From: a virus
Reading direction: 5' to 3' (one strand)
Length of the DNA: 64,000 bases
Virus record (IMG/VR): IMGVR_UViG_3300017963_000207
Span: 48,881-112,880 of that record
The notes beneath the pieces were generated by a model. That model was not told the origin of the DNA. It was given only the letters and a program-made list of their open reading frames with translations, and searched no databases. A program made the position numbers and the translations under genes. Numbering within the stretch: the first letter of the stretch is position 1; each line of letters begins with the position of its first letter. Positions 54,822 through 63,527 of the stretch are shown one piece after another.

Positions 54822-57800
54822 CTATCTTATCGGACAGCTTCCGCTAGCGCACGCCTCCTCAATCTCCATCTCACCGCCGTTGACCAGCGGGTGGTCGTGG
54901 TCGATGTTGGAGGCTAGACGCTCAAAGGTCTCGCGGTCTATCGCCTCGTAGGGAGGCTGGGCGTAGCCATGAGCCTTGGGCAAGCAGGTGGTGCTCTTAA
55001 GCCGCGGCACAAACTCCCCGAGAAGAGCGGCAAGCTCCTCCTGCTCCGTATCGGCGTCAAAGGTGATAGTGGCACTGACGGCATTATCTGCCCAGTGCTC
55101 CTGTACGGCCGCCTGCCGTTCAAACTGCTGGCGCAGCGTCTGCGTCTGCGCAGTCACGCGCCCCGCGGGCGTCGACTCTGCGAAGCTGAACACGATCGTG
55201 TTCCCTGTCTGGTCGTACACATCAAGCTCGTGCGGAACGCCAGCCTCCATAAGGGCGCCGGCTAGGTTGTCCGCAATGTCCAAGCGAACACGGCGGATGT
55301 AGTGGCGCGCGAAGGGGGCGTGGATGCCTGGCGAGCTGCGGCTTAGCAACGATATGGTGCCGCTAGGCTTAACGGTGGTAACGGTCTTGGGGATAGCTGT
55401 GCCTAGCTCAATGGCGTAGCGCGTAGCCTCCCTGCGACATGCTCCGTACCACGCATCGAGCTGTGCTGGCGTCCAGTCGAAGTCGCAGATACCCCCCAGC
55501 CCTACTCCTAGCCTCATGTTCTGCTGCTGCACCGCGTTCGAGATGGGGTCCGTCAGCTTAGACAGTCGATTGCGAAAGCAGTAGCGCGTGACAAGGCGAA
55601 ACACCTCGTCAGCGTCAGTCGTATCGTGGAACCGTGAGGGGAACACCTCGGACAGGTTGCACGCCTCACGGTTGTACAGCGGCAGCTCGCCACAGTTGCC
55701 CGTCGCTACGCCGTCTGCAATGAAGGTCTCGTGCGTCGGCTGCTTGAGGCAGAACACCGGCTCGTGTCCGATAGGCTCGATGCTCACGATCTCCGTGGTG
55801 AACCGCTCCGCATAGGGTCCCCTCTTCCACGAGCTGCGCCAGCTTAGATAGCGATCCTCCATATCCTCTCGGAGGAATCCGAGCTGCTCATAGAAACGGA
55901 CCGCGTTGGCCTTTGAGACAACAAGGTCGTACTGCGTCTTGCACCAGTAGTCAGCAAGGTCCCCCTTACCATCAGGCAGACGGCGATAGCCTGCGTCTCG
56001 CCGCTTGTAGACGGACGACACGATGCCGAAGTTTAGGAGCAGCGTTTGAACATCACGGAGAAGAGCTGGGTTGCTCTGCGACAGACGGACGGAGAAGGTC
56101 TGCTTTTCGGCTGTCCAGTTTATCTGACCGTCTGTTGCGAAGAGGCCGCGGAGGTAGCCGCGGACGCACTTTTTGGTCCCGCGCCACACCACCTCTGGCA
56201 CAGAGCCCTTCTCACGATAGCCTACCTCAGCCAGGGCACGGCTTAGCAGCGAGCTGCAGATGTCCTCGTAGCGATCATACACTTGACAACCGAAGCGCTT
56301 CAGGTGCCCGTTACGCGGCGCTACGGAGGCCGCTACCTCGTGGCACCACGCTAGATATTGCCCGGACATCTTGCGCTTGGCGTCCCAGAAGAATAGATGA
56401 GCGCGCTTGCCGTCCTCGCTCCAACAGCCGTCACCTTCGAGCCACCCAATAACATGCCCGAGAGCCTCGCTGCCGTCCGCCCCCCACAAACCCTCGCCGG
56501 ATTGAAGTAGCAAGGTATCTCCAGGAGACAGGTCCTTAAGCTCCACAAAACCGTCGGGGGTCGGGAAGCGGTGATACGCCGTAGCCTTGATCTCGTTACC
56601 GTGCCGGGTCCGCATCCGGTAGACCTTCTCGGAGGCGCTTGTCTGGAAAGCCGCCTCCGCCTCGCGATGCACCGCTCCAGGCGAGACGTTCGTACGGTCC
56701 GTGCCGACACGAGCGTCGGTGGTGACCTGGAAAGCTTTGGCGTCCTTGAGATCTCGGATGGGTATTAAGCCCCATTGCGTGACGACACGGGTGTCGCCGG
56801 TGAGGCAGGGGTTGATCCCAACGATACCGGGGTCCGTCTCACGACATAGAGGGAGGTTGAACACACCAGGCTCGCCACCAGGCTCCGCAACGATGTCCGA
56901 AACGAGCTGGCGCCAGTCAAACCCCTCCAGCTCCTCCCTGCTTTGGAAGGCCAACGAGTTGTTGCTGGTGTGCCGATGCAAGGTTACCAGGCTCAGGTCC
57001 TTCTTCGCATTCCGGAAGGCTTGGTCGGTCGGGCTCCCCAAGGTCATCAAGGCGGAGTTGTGGACGAGCAAGCCGTTGCAGACAAACTCCTCAGCACCAG
57101 CTACCTCGATATCGTAGGTGTCCGCGGTCTCGTCCGTCTCGGTCACGTCCTGCACACAGATGGGCACGAGACCCTGAGCTTCTCCGCCCAGCTCTTCGTA
57201 AAGCGGGAAGACCATCTGTTTGCTGGTTGAATCCCACCGACCTTTCCAGAAGGTGGTGCTGTGTTCTGCGCGCACCATCTCGGAGGGGTAGCCGTAGTCA
57301 CACTGAGACACCGCGCTTACACGGACGCGCTTGGTCGCGTGGGGCTGCACTAGCTCCAGAAAGCGGGCCGTCGCGGTCCGTCCCACCAGATTGAGGTGGT
57401 ACATAGGCTGCCAAGACCCTCTAGCAGAGCGATTAAGCTTCAACCTCGTCGGTATTCCCAGGCTCGCGTAGACCGCCTGCACCTGCTCCAGGAAGGAGGG
57501 GTACACCGAGGCGCAGAGAACCACGGGGCGATTGCGTGCTGCACCGTCCGCATCTAGGAGGCCCGCCAGGTAGGAGGCTCGAACATGGGGGAGCCCCTCC
57601 AAGATGAACGACGGCACGTTAAGAGGCTGACGGGGTTTCTTCAGATTATCGTCCAGGTACCAGGCTAGCTGCTTGGACTGTGCTCGTATCCTTAGACAGT
57701 CGTCGAGGGCTCGTGGGGGGCGCTCGTTGAGCCGGACCCCGTAGCGCGTCAATTGCTCACGGCATCTGTTTGCTATTGCGTTGTGATAGCCGTCGTTAGC

Positions 57801-60005
57801 AACTACCACAGAAACATAGGCGTTGAACCCGTCGTCGCGTCGGTTGGCCCTGGTGTAGCCGTCTCCCTGAAAGTAGCCAAGAAACCAAGCGCTCTGCTCA
57901 TCTAACCGCGGAACGGTTATATCGACGCACGTCGTAGAGTGTTTCGGCTTGTCGTAGGACCACGAGGGCAGCTCAGTAGGACGCCCTGGTAGAATGGCGT
58001 CGACAAACACCATACGGTCCCCTGGCTCCAGCTCTTTAGCCTCTTTGAACTCGTAGCGGCCGGGGGCTGTGAGGACGGCCACTCGATGGTTTCCGGTACA
58101 ACGAAAGACGCCCATTTGCGTGGTCAGCTCGTAAAGAGCCTGAACGCCCTGGTGTACGTGCTCCGAGACCTTAGCAAACTTCGAGCCCCCTGTGAGAACC
58201 TCATCGCCTACCGCAACGGCCTCGATAGGCTTCAGCCCGTTCTTGGTGTGAACCAAGGAGCCTTCGGGGAGACAGCGACGCACGTTGCCTGCCTTCACGC
58301 ATAGCCCGATGTAGTTGGTGACATCCAGGCAGTCGATCGAACTAAGCCTCCGACCCCGAGCTCGACGGACAACCTCCCAGCAGGACCTCAGCATATGAGT
58401 TAGCGGGCCAGGGCCGCCGGCCACTCCGCCAAAGGTCCGGATGGGTGTACCTCGCGGGCGCACGCGGGACACGTCAATGACCACATCAACCCCCTGGAAG
58501 GCTGAGAGCAGCACCTCACCTAACGCCTTCATCCAGCCCTCACGTGAGTCCTCTACATCGTAACGGTGTGTGCTCCCGTTGAGCATCTCTCCGCTGTACT
58601 TCGACACCTCGGTGTAGTTGGGGTGGTCCAGCCGACACTCGATGAACAGACGCGGGTTGCCTGGGGCAACAGGAGGGAGTGCCCCAATGTTATCGAGCCC
58701 TACACCAACGCCTCCGCCAAGCATGAGCTGCTCAGACGTCCACACCCAGTCGTCCACGCCGGACAGCTGCACAAACCAGCAGTTGCCCGTTACTACGCCC
58801 CCCTCCAAGGTAAAGCTACCTGTCTCGGGCTCGGTAACGCAGAAGACCTCCTCTTCTTGTCCCTCATCCACGATCTCTCGCACGGTGTAGCGGGTAGGCT
58901 CGGGAACGACTGTAAGAATCTCCAGGCGTCCTGAGCGTATACCGTAGTTTGTCTCAGTGCTTGGATCCGTTGACCTACCAGTAACGCAGTATCCTAACAG
59001 TGGCGCACGCTCAGCCACCCAGTCCAACGCAGCGCTGTTCTGGGAGGACAGGCGATTGCTGGGCTTCCCCGGTCTAAGAGAGCCATCAGCTGCTAAGAGT
59101 CCGGCGAGAAAACCGGCCTGGTAAACAGTATCCAACCTGGTTGGGGGCAGGCTCTTGAGATCCTCCACAGACTTAAAGAACAGCACAGGCTCTCCATCCT
59201 GAGAAGGCGGCGTGCACGTGTACGAGAAGAAGCTAGCCCTCTCCAACCGCTCTCTGTGAGCAACCTTCTTACCGCACAACCGTAGCCTAAACGTGCTGAG
59301 CTTGAGCGTCTCACGGCTCCCATCTCCAAAGATGAGCCCATGAGCAAACCCATCGTTGAACGTCTTGGGGTCGCATCCTTCAAGCTCTTTTGCGCAAGCG
59401 GGTGTTACTAGGATCTGGTCACCCACCCGGAGGTCTGTGACCTCCCCGCGGTTCGAGGTGAACCAACGGTGCTCGGCTGTAGCTGTGAACTCAAAAGCGA
59501 AGCTGGACCTTAGCCCTGTAGGCTTCATGCGATAGCGGAGGAGCCGTTGCCTACCAAAGGACCTAACCTTTGCTGGACGCCATTGCCCATCCTTGGTCAA
59601 CACCTCTACGGTTTCTCCTACCGCCTCCTCCAAGGTTGCAAGAACACCGTTGGCCCAGAAGCGAGTACCTCCCGAAAAGCAGTTGAACCGAGCGTTAGCA
59701 GGGATGCCTGGCACACCACCGGTCCATAGCCCGCGACCGGGGGGCAACGCCTGGCAGGTCCAGAAGAGCTCAAACAGCCGCTCAGCCTCGGCGCGGCAGG
59801 GGCTTGGAGCCAAGGACACATTACCCTCCACCACGCGGCGGATAGTGTCGGTCCACGACTCCTCGTTGCGGCAGTACTTCGTTAGGTAGGTGCTACGGGA
59901 GAGTATGCTCTCGAACGGGTCGCGGGCCCTCCTGTATGGCTCCAGGAAACGCTCCTGAAGCCGAAATTCCTGCGTCTCACGGGCCTTGACGACGATCTGC
60001 TGCAT
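54822..60005 (-). CDS. nrdJ: Ribonucleotide reductase, class II (adenosylcobalamin type), with three inteins
   Basis: 1727-residue precursor, 650 after splicing, from ATG 60005 (GGAG upstream; a TTG at 60035 is possible). Motifs fit the monomeric cobalamin-dependent triphosphate reductases: FNCWFVQLS (first redox Cys), RRSALMTLGS, NPCGELPL (thiyl Cys), CNLSEVFP (second redox Cys), TVKPSGTISLL and the C-terminal shuttle pair CASGSCPIR. It makes deoxynucleotides without oxygen dependence. Inteins sit before each of CWFVQ, SALMT and CGELP; two of the three +1 residues are catalytic cysteines. The DNA polymerase and OPRT suggest strong demand for dNTPs. Confidence 0.93.
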   Translation of the reverse strand: MQQIVVKARETQEFRLQERFLEPYRRARDPFESILSRSTYLTKYCRNEESWTDTIRRVVEGNVSLAPSPCRAEAERLFELFWTCQALPPGRGLWTGGVPGIPANARFNCFSGGTRFWANGVLATLEEAVGETVEVLTKDGQWRPAKVRSFGRQRLLRYRMKPTGLRSSFAFEFTATAEHRWFTSNRGEVTDLRVGDQILVTPACAKELEGCDPKTFNDGFAHGLIFGDGSRETLKLSTFRLRLCGKKVAHRERLERASFFSYTCTPPSQDGEPVLFFKSVEDLKSLPPTRLDTVYQAGFLAGLLAADGSLRPGKPSNRLSSQNSAALDWVAERAPLLGYCVTGRSTDPSTETNYGIRSGRLEILTVVPEPTRYTVREIVDEGQEEEVFCVTEPETGSFTLEGGVVTGNCWFVQLSGVDDWVWTSEQLMLGGGVGVGLDNIGALPPVAPGNPRLFIECRLDHPNYTEVSKYSGEMLNGSTHRYDVEDSREGWMKALGEVLLSAFQGVDVVIDVSRVRPRGTPIRTFGGVAGGPGPLTHMLRSCWEVVRRARGRRLSSIDCLDVTNYIGLCVKAGNVRRCLPEGSLVHTKNGLKPIEAVAVGDEVLTGGSKFAKVSEHVHQGVQALYELTTQMGVFRCTGNHRVAVLTAPGRYEFKEAKELEPGDRMVFVDAILPGRPTELPSWSYDKPKHSTTCVDITVPRLDEQSAWFLGYFQGDGYTRANRRDDGFNAYVSVVVANDGYHNAIANRCREQLTRYGVRLNERPPRALDDCLRIRAQSKQLAWYLDDNLKKPRQPLNVPSFILEGLPHVRASYLAGLLDADGAARNRPVVLCASVYPSFLEQVQAVYASLGIPTRLKLNRSARGSWQPMYHLNLVGRTATARFLELVQPHATKRVRVSAVSQCDYGYPSEMVRAEHSTTFWKGRWDSTSKQMVFPLYEELGGEAQGLVPICVQDVTETDETADTYDIEVAGAEEFVCNGLLVHNSALMTLGSPTDQAFRNAKKDLSLVTLHRHTSNNSLAFQSREELEGFDWRQLVSDIVAEPGGEPGVFNLPLCRETDPGIVGINPCLTGDTRVVTQWGLIPIRDLKDAKAFQVTTDARVGTDRTNVSPGAVHREAEAAFQTSASEKVYRMRTRHGNEIKATAYHRFPTPDGFVELKDLSPGDTLLLQSGEGLWGADGSEALGHVIGWLEGDGCWSEDGKRAHLFFWDAKRKMSGQYLAWCHEVAASVAPRNGHLKRFGCQVYDRYEDICSSLLSRALAEVGYREKGSVPEVVWRGTKKCVRGYLRGLFATDGQINWTAEKQTFSVRLSQSNPALLRDVQTLLLNFGIVSSVYKRRDAGYRRLPDGKGDLADYWCKTQYDLVVSKANAVRFYEQLGFLREDMEDRYLSWRSSWKRGPYAERFTTEIVSIEPIGHEPVFCLKQPTHETFIADGVATGNCGELPLYNREACNLSEVFPSRFHDTTDADEVFRLVTRYCFRNRLSKLTDPISNAVQQQNMRLGVGLGGICDFDWTPAQLDAWYGACRREATRYAIELGTAIPKTVTTVKPSGTISLLSRSSPGIHAPFARHYIRRVRLDIADNLAGALMEAGVPHELDVYDQTGNTIVFSFAESTPAGRVTAQTQTLRQQFERQAAVQEHWADNAVSATITFDADTEQEELAALLGEFVPRLKSTTCLPKAHGYAQPPYEAIDRETFERLASNIDHDHPLVNGGEMEIEEACASGSCPIR
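55695..56807 (-). mobile_element. Intein 3 of RNR (371 aa)
   Basis: Precursor residues 1067-1437. Starts CLTGDTRVVTQWGLIPI, block B ATAYHRFPT, LAGLIDADG-type motifs VIGWLEGDGCW and YLRGLFATDGQI, ends IADGVATGN then the active-site Cys of CGELP. Confidence 0.95.
57057..58274 (-). mobile_element. Intein 2 of RNR (406 aa)
   Basis: Precursor residues 578-983. Starts CLPEGSLVHTKNGLKPI, block B CTGNHRVAV, LAGLIDADG motifs FLGYFQGDGYT and YLAGLLDADGAA, ends VCNGLLVHN then Ser of SALMTLGS. Confidence 0.95.
58782..59681 (-). mobile_element. Intein 1 of RNR (300 aa)
   Basis: Precursor residues 109-408. Starts CFSGGTRFWANGVLATL, block B TATAEHRWF, one clear LAGLIDADG motif FLAGLLAADGSL plus a weaker HGLIFGDGS, ends LEGGVVTGN then the redox Cys of CWFVQ. 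Confidence 0.92.
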
Positions 60006-60037
60006 AGCTTCTCCACGCGCACGCTTGCCCGCCAAGA

Positions 60038-60063
60038 GGCCCGCGCCTCCTGCGGGTCTTTTT
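60038..60063 (+). terminator. Intrinsic terminator facing right, just upstream of RNR
   Basis: GGCCCGC-loop-GCGGGTC (7 bp, one G-U) followed by TTTTT on the plus strand. All neighbouring genes run leftward, so it would stop antisense transcription, for example readthrough from the rightward block, or act as a leader hairpin of the RNR mRNA. Confidence 0.6.
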
Positions 60064-60069
60064 GGTTAA

Positions 60070-60639
60070 TCACGAGGTGAGGAGGTCTCGGACCTCCGCC
60101 TCTAAGCTCTCCACGACTCCCAGCTTGGGAGGATCGTCCGAGAGCTTAAACCGGACCTGCAGCAGGTCATCCTGGCTGTCTCCTCCCCATAAAGTGGTCG
60201 AGTCCACCGTCCCCACGATGGGCTCATCAAGCGTTATCTCATAAGGCGTGGGGCTGTAGGATAGCGTGATGTGCGGCTGATAGTCCGGGAACTTCTTCGA
60301 GAACGGGACACCCCCGGCATCGAAGGCGCGCGCCAACTGCGCGCGCAGCTTCATAAGCGCAGGGCTGAGCACCTTAGCGATTATTGGGTGTCCGGGCTTG
60401 TCGTCCGGGTTCTCAGGGAAGTAGGACACCTCCCTGACCACTACCTCGAACGGCGGTGTGCGGTCCATGATGGGGGCCGCAATCTCTATCGCGCCACCCA
60501 ACGTGTGCAAAGGCACTCCCTTGCCGAGGTAGAGCATCGTGATGTGGTGGCTGTTTGCCCCCACATGCTCCCCAGGACAGCCGATACTTCTAAGGCGCTC
60601 ACTGAGCGCGGGTGACATGGCTACCCCTAAAAACGACAT
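60070..60639 (-). CDS. 2H phosphoesterase (LigT/2'-5' RNA ligase-like)
   Basis: 189 residues with the two 2H signatures: HHITMLYLG (about 31-39) and HITLSYSP (about 123-130), at the usual spacing. The family cleaves cyclic or 2'-5'-linked nucleotides or RNA ends. In phages, members include the anti-CBASS enzyme Acb1, NAD- or RNA-repair enzymes and RNA ligase-like proteins. Which one applies cannot be read from motifs. A TAGAAC lies 7 bases upstream of the ATG, compatible with the leaderless pattern, but its -35 is poor. Confidence 0.75.
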   Translation of the reverse strand: MSFLGVAMSPALSERLRSIGCPGEHVGANSHHITMLYLGKGVPLHTLGGAIEIAAPIMDRTPPFEVVVREVSYFPENPDDKPGHPIIAKVLSPALMKLRAQLARAFDAGGVPFSKKFPDYQPHITLSYSPTPYEITLDEPIVGTVDSTTLWGGDSQDDLLQVRFKLSDDPPKLGVVESLEAEVRDLLTS

Positions 60640-60811
60640 CCCTTGGTTCTACCACGATTCGAGGCTAGTTAGCATCTTTACGACACAGCCCTTAGACGGC
60701 CTCTAATCATCTCCAGCAGATAGCCCCTGATGGCGTTTCTGAAGCGAGCTGATGTCGTCCGAAAGCCCCGTATAATCCTGCATCAGCGAGCACGGGGCCA
60801 CACCCGCCTCT

Positions 60812-61474
60812 CTAGTCTACCTTGAAAGGGCGGAAGCTCCGCCGGTGTATCTCGCACGGCCCCAGCCGCTCAATCGCGTCCATGTGGGCCTTAACGCCGT
60901 AACCCTTGTGGGCTGCGAAGCCGTAACCCTTGTAGGTATCAGACAGCTCAACCATGAGCCGGTCTCGAACCACCTTCGCGAACACGCTAGCCAAGGAGAC
61001 CGCAGGCACCAGCCTGTCGGCGCGCGGAAGACAGACAACCTCAGCTACGTCCGGCTTGCCTATAGCGGGAAGCCTCATCCCATCGACCACAACAAAAGGG
61101 GGATAGGCCAGCCGGTAAAATGTGGCGCGGATAGCCTCGGCTTGGGCGTCCGCCTGCGCTGCATCAATGTCTCCCTTGTCAATCTCGGCCGCGCTCACCT
61201 CCCCGATACCCACGACCACGTGGTCGTCATCCTTTAAGCTCTCAAAGAGCTGCTCTCGCCGCGCGGGGCTGAGCCGCTTGGAGTCGGTTAAAAGCTTGGG
61301 GGGCTTCCAGTCAATCGAGACCGCTGCTGCAGCCGCTACAATCGGCCCTGCTAAAGCTCCACGCCCCACCTCATCCACTCCCACGATGGTTCCCGGACGG
61401 AGGAGCTTTAGCAGCGCAGCTAACATCGCGAGGTTTTGCTGGTCAACCTCTTCTTTGCTCAGCGTATCAGTCAT
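60812..61474 (-). CDS. rnhB: Ribonuclease HII
   Basis: 220 residues from ATG 61474. RNase HII motifs: GVDEVGRGALAGPI (catalytic Asp and Glu), TDSKRLSPARRE, PFVVVDGMRLP (Asp), SLASVFAKVVRD (Ser/Lys/Asp) and a C-terminal GYGVKAH. It removes RNA primers or single ribonucleotides from DNA. Phages more often use RNase HI or flap nucleases; since the polymerase lacks a 5' nuclease, this enzyme may do primer removal. Confidence 0.92.
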   Translation of the reverse strand: MTDTLSKEEVDQQNLAMLAALLKLLRPGTIVGVDEVGRGALAGPIVAAAAAVSIDWKPPKLLTDSKRLSPARREQLFESLKDDDHVVVGIGEVSAAEIDKGDIDAAQADAQAEAIRATFYRLAYPPFVVVDGMRLPAIGKPDVAEVVCLPRADRLVPAVSLASVFAKVVRDRLMVELSDTYKGYGFAAHKGYGVKAHMDAIERLGPCEIHRRSFRPFKVD

Positions 61475-62321
61475 GCTTGCCCCCCAATAGGGGCGCTGCA
61501 GCAATGCCCGAGACTAGACCTCTGCCTGCCACGCCAATCGCCGACGGCACCCACCCACACCCCTTGACGAAAGCCTCCGCTGCCTCCCGCGTTTGACCTT
61601 GCTCCGAGTAGCACTTAGGAGAGCCGTCGCCATAGACCCCATGGGTAGACCAATCCTTGTCGGATCCCTTGGGTTCGCAGAGCCAGTCTATGAGCGCCTC
61701 CGCAGTTGCAAAGACCGGGCTGCAGGGGCTCCCCTCCGAGACCGTCTCCCAGACCTGCCATCCTGGACCCGCTGGGGGTGGTGTGGGCTCCCACGCATCG
61801 TAATCGTCCTGAGCGTCGGGGTGCATCGCCGAGCCCTTACAGACCGGACAGACGCCCCAGGAGTCCGGGTCTTGCCCCGCCAGCTCCAAGAGCCTCTGAG
61901 CAAGCCGCCATCGCGCTGAGCCGCCAAAACCAAAGGGACCATCCAGCTCTGTCTCGGACAGCTTCTCCACTAAGGTGAGAAACTCCGGGGAGGGAGGCAA
62001 GACCTTGGGGCGGCGCACCCACCCAAGGCGCCCGTCCGGCGCACGGGTGATCTCCCCTTTAGCTGTAGGGGCCAACGCAAACTCTTGCAGATAGGGGTGG
62101 GGGTAGCTCTGAGTGCGGCGGTCCATGACCGCCGCTTGCTCTCCCACCAGTGTGATGAATTGGCAGATAGATTCGAGCCATGCCCCCGCCGTGGTACGAC
62201 CATTAACACACTCGTCTGGGGCCTTTGGGCACGGGCGTCCATGCGGGTTGAGGTAGCCCTCCCACACCTCCCCCCATTTGCCGTCAAAGTCTAACACCAC
62301 TCGCTTGATCTCTCGTCCCAT
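61467..62321 (-). CDS. Hypothetical phage protein with DFD...VWEGYLNP motif
   Basis: 284 residues from ATG 62321 (GGAGGAT upstream). The opening (VVLDFDGKWGEVWEGYLNP) and a later CPVCKGSAMHPD zinc-like site are features I associate with a conserved but uncharacterised phage protein group; the C-terminus contains a Gly/Ala-rich segment. It overlaps rnhB by 8 bases. Function unknown. Confidence 0.65.
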   Translation of the reverse strand: MGREIKRVVLDFDGKWGEVWEGYLNPHGRPCPKAPDECVNGRTTAGAWLESICQFITLVGEQAAVMDRRTQSYPHPYLQEFALAPTAKGEITRAPDGRLGWVRRPKVLPPSPEFLTLVEKLSETELDGPFGFGGSARWRLAQRLLELAGQDPDSWGVCPVCKGSAMHPDAQDDYDAWEPTPPPAGPGWQVWETVSEGSPCSPVFATAEALIDWLCEPKGSDKDWSTHGVYGDGSPKCYSEQGQTREAAEAFVKGCGWVPSAIGVAGRGLVSGIAAAPLLGGKHD

Positions 62322-62343
62322 CTTAATCCTCCGTCCACACAGC

Positions 62344-62595
62344 TCAGTCCCGCTCCACAAAGACCCCCGGTCGAACCTCCTGGTAGCGTCTCTGCCGAGG
62401 CTTGAGAAAGCTCTGCATGATGCTTGCCCAGACCTTACTGTCCTTGAAATCCGTTCCCTTGGGATATCGCCCGAGATGGGTAAGGAACGGCTCGTGATCT
62501 CCTATCCCCAGCCTGTTCAGGATTCGAAGGCAACGCATGCGATGAAAGCCGGTAACCTCCTTCATCCGGACAGAGATATCATACAGCTCCGCCAT
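62344..62595 (-). CDS. Small hypothetical protein
   Basis: 83 residues, basic, helical (MKEVTGFHRMRCLRILNRLG), no family recognised. Overlaps the gene upstream by 17 bases. Confidence 0.6.
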   Translation of the reverse strand: MAELYDISVRMKEVTGFHRMRCLRILNRLGIGDHEPFLTHLGRYPKGTDFKDSKVWASIMQSFLKPRQRRYQEVRPGVFVERD

Positions 62596-62884
62596 CCTCT
62601 CCCTCCTTACCGCCGTACTCCGCCGAGAACGCCTCCTCTAGCGCCGCAATCGCTCCATGCACCTCGGGCCCCAGCTGGGCCTGGTAGGGCTGTAGAACGT
62701 CAAGGAGACCCTCTGCTGCCCGCGCTATCGGGCAGGGCTCGGCCGCGAGCTCCGCTAGCTCCGCGACATCTACCAGCATCGCGCGAAGCGACTCAATCCT
62801 CTCGGCAGAGGGCAGAAGCGAGGCAGGCTCGCGCAGCCTCGCTAAGATTGATTTGACCAGCTGGTGTCGACGTAATGCTCCCAC
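62579..62884 (-). CDS. Small helical protein
   Basis: 101 residues, almost wholly Ala/Leu/Glu-rich helix with an acidic tail. It overlaps the phosphatase gene by 43 bases. No family recognised. Confidence 0.55.
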   Translation of the reverse strand: MGALRRHQLVKSILARLREPASLLPSAERIESLRAMLVDVAELAELAAEPCPIARAAEGLLDVLQPYQAQLGPEVHGAIAALEEAFSAEYGGKEGEDGGAV

Positions 62885-63510
62885 CGCTCGTCCTCCTCGG
62901 GCACCGGCCCAGGCTCGGTTAGAAAGCGCTCGTACTCCTCAACAAACCATTCCTGCTGCGGGGTTTGGATAGTGCCCTTGCGCGAGGCTCGCGTCTCCGC
63001 GATGGCATCCGCAGCGGACATACCCATCAGGATGAGGCAGCAGGCAACGACGAGGCCCGTGCGGCCTAAGCCTCCGCGGCAGTGCACAACGATATTCTCG
63101 CCATGCTCCAGCCGCTTCACGAGCTCCCGGACGAGCTCGTGAAGGCTCGCCATCGAATGCGGGACGCTCACGTCGGGGAAGGGGTAGTAGATCGAGGCCA
63201 TCCCCGCATGGCCAACCTCATAAAGCAGGTCGGGAATCTGCAAGAGCTTGAGCTCATGCCACTCCACCAGGGGGACAAGCACATCCACCTTGTGGTGACG
63301 AGCAAGAACCCCCACATCTGCCGGCAGGTTGCGGTCCCATATAGCGGTCAGCCCCCCCTCGTCCTTCTTGCCCGGCGCGAAGGTCATCCCAAGACGGCCC
63401 GGAAGGCCCGTCTCGACCCAGTCAACTAGGATCGGGTGGGAGATGCTGGTGCGGCGCTGTCCCGGCGGTTGGGGCTTAGCTTTCATCATCTTTGCTGCGT
63501 TCTTGGTCAT
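62842..63510 (-). CDS. Dual-specificity/tyrosine protein phosphatase-like
   Basis: 222 residues with the cysteine phosphatase P-loop VVHCRGGLGRTGLV (HCxxGxxRT, about 145-156), a general-acid candidate in YPFPDVSVP, and a C-terminal QTPQQEWFVEEYERFL helix typical of PTP-like folds. It may dephosphorylate host or phage proteins, or RNA 5' ends as some members do. Own promoter (63528-63556) and a GGGAGAG RBS. Confidence 0.8.
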   Translation of the reverse strand: MTKNAAKMMKAKPQPPGQRRTSISHPILVDWVETGLPGRLGMTFAPGKKDEGGLTAIWDRNLPADVGVLARHHKVDVLVPLVEWHELKLLQIPDLLYEVGHAGMASIYYPFPDVSVPHSMASLHELVRELVKRLEHGENIVVHCRGGLGRTGLVVACCLILMGMSAADAIAETRASRKGTIQTPQQEWFVEEYERFLTEPGPVPEEDERWEHYVDTSWSNQS

Positions 63511-63527
63511 GATCTCTCCCTGTTATC

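Noticed and set aside
60765-60785. Rightward TATAAT promoter
   Set aside because: The hexamer is perfect but no -35 at 16-18 bases and no rightward gene follows.
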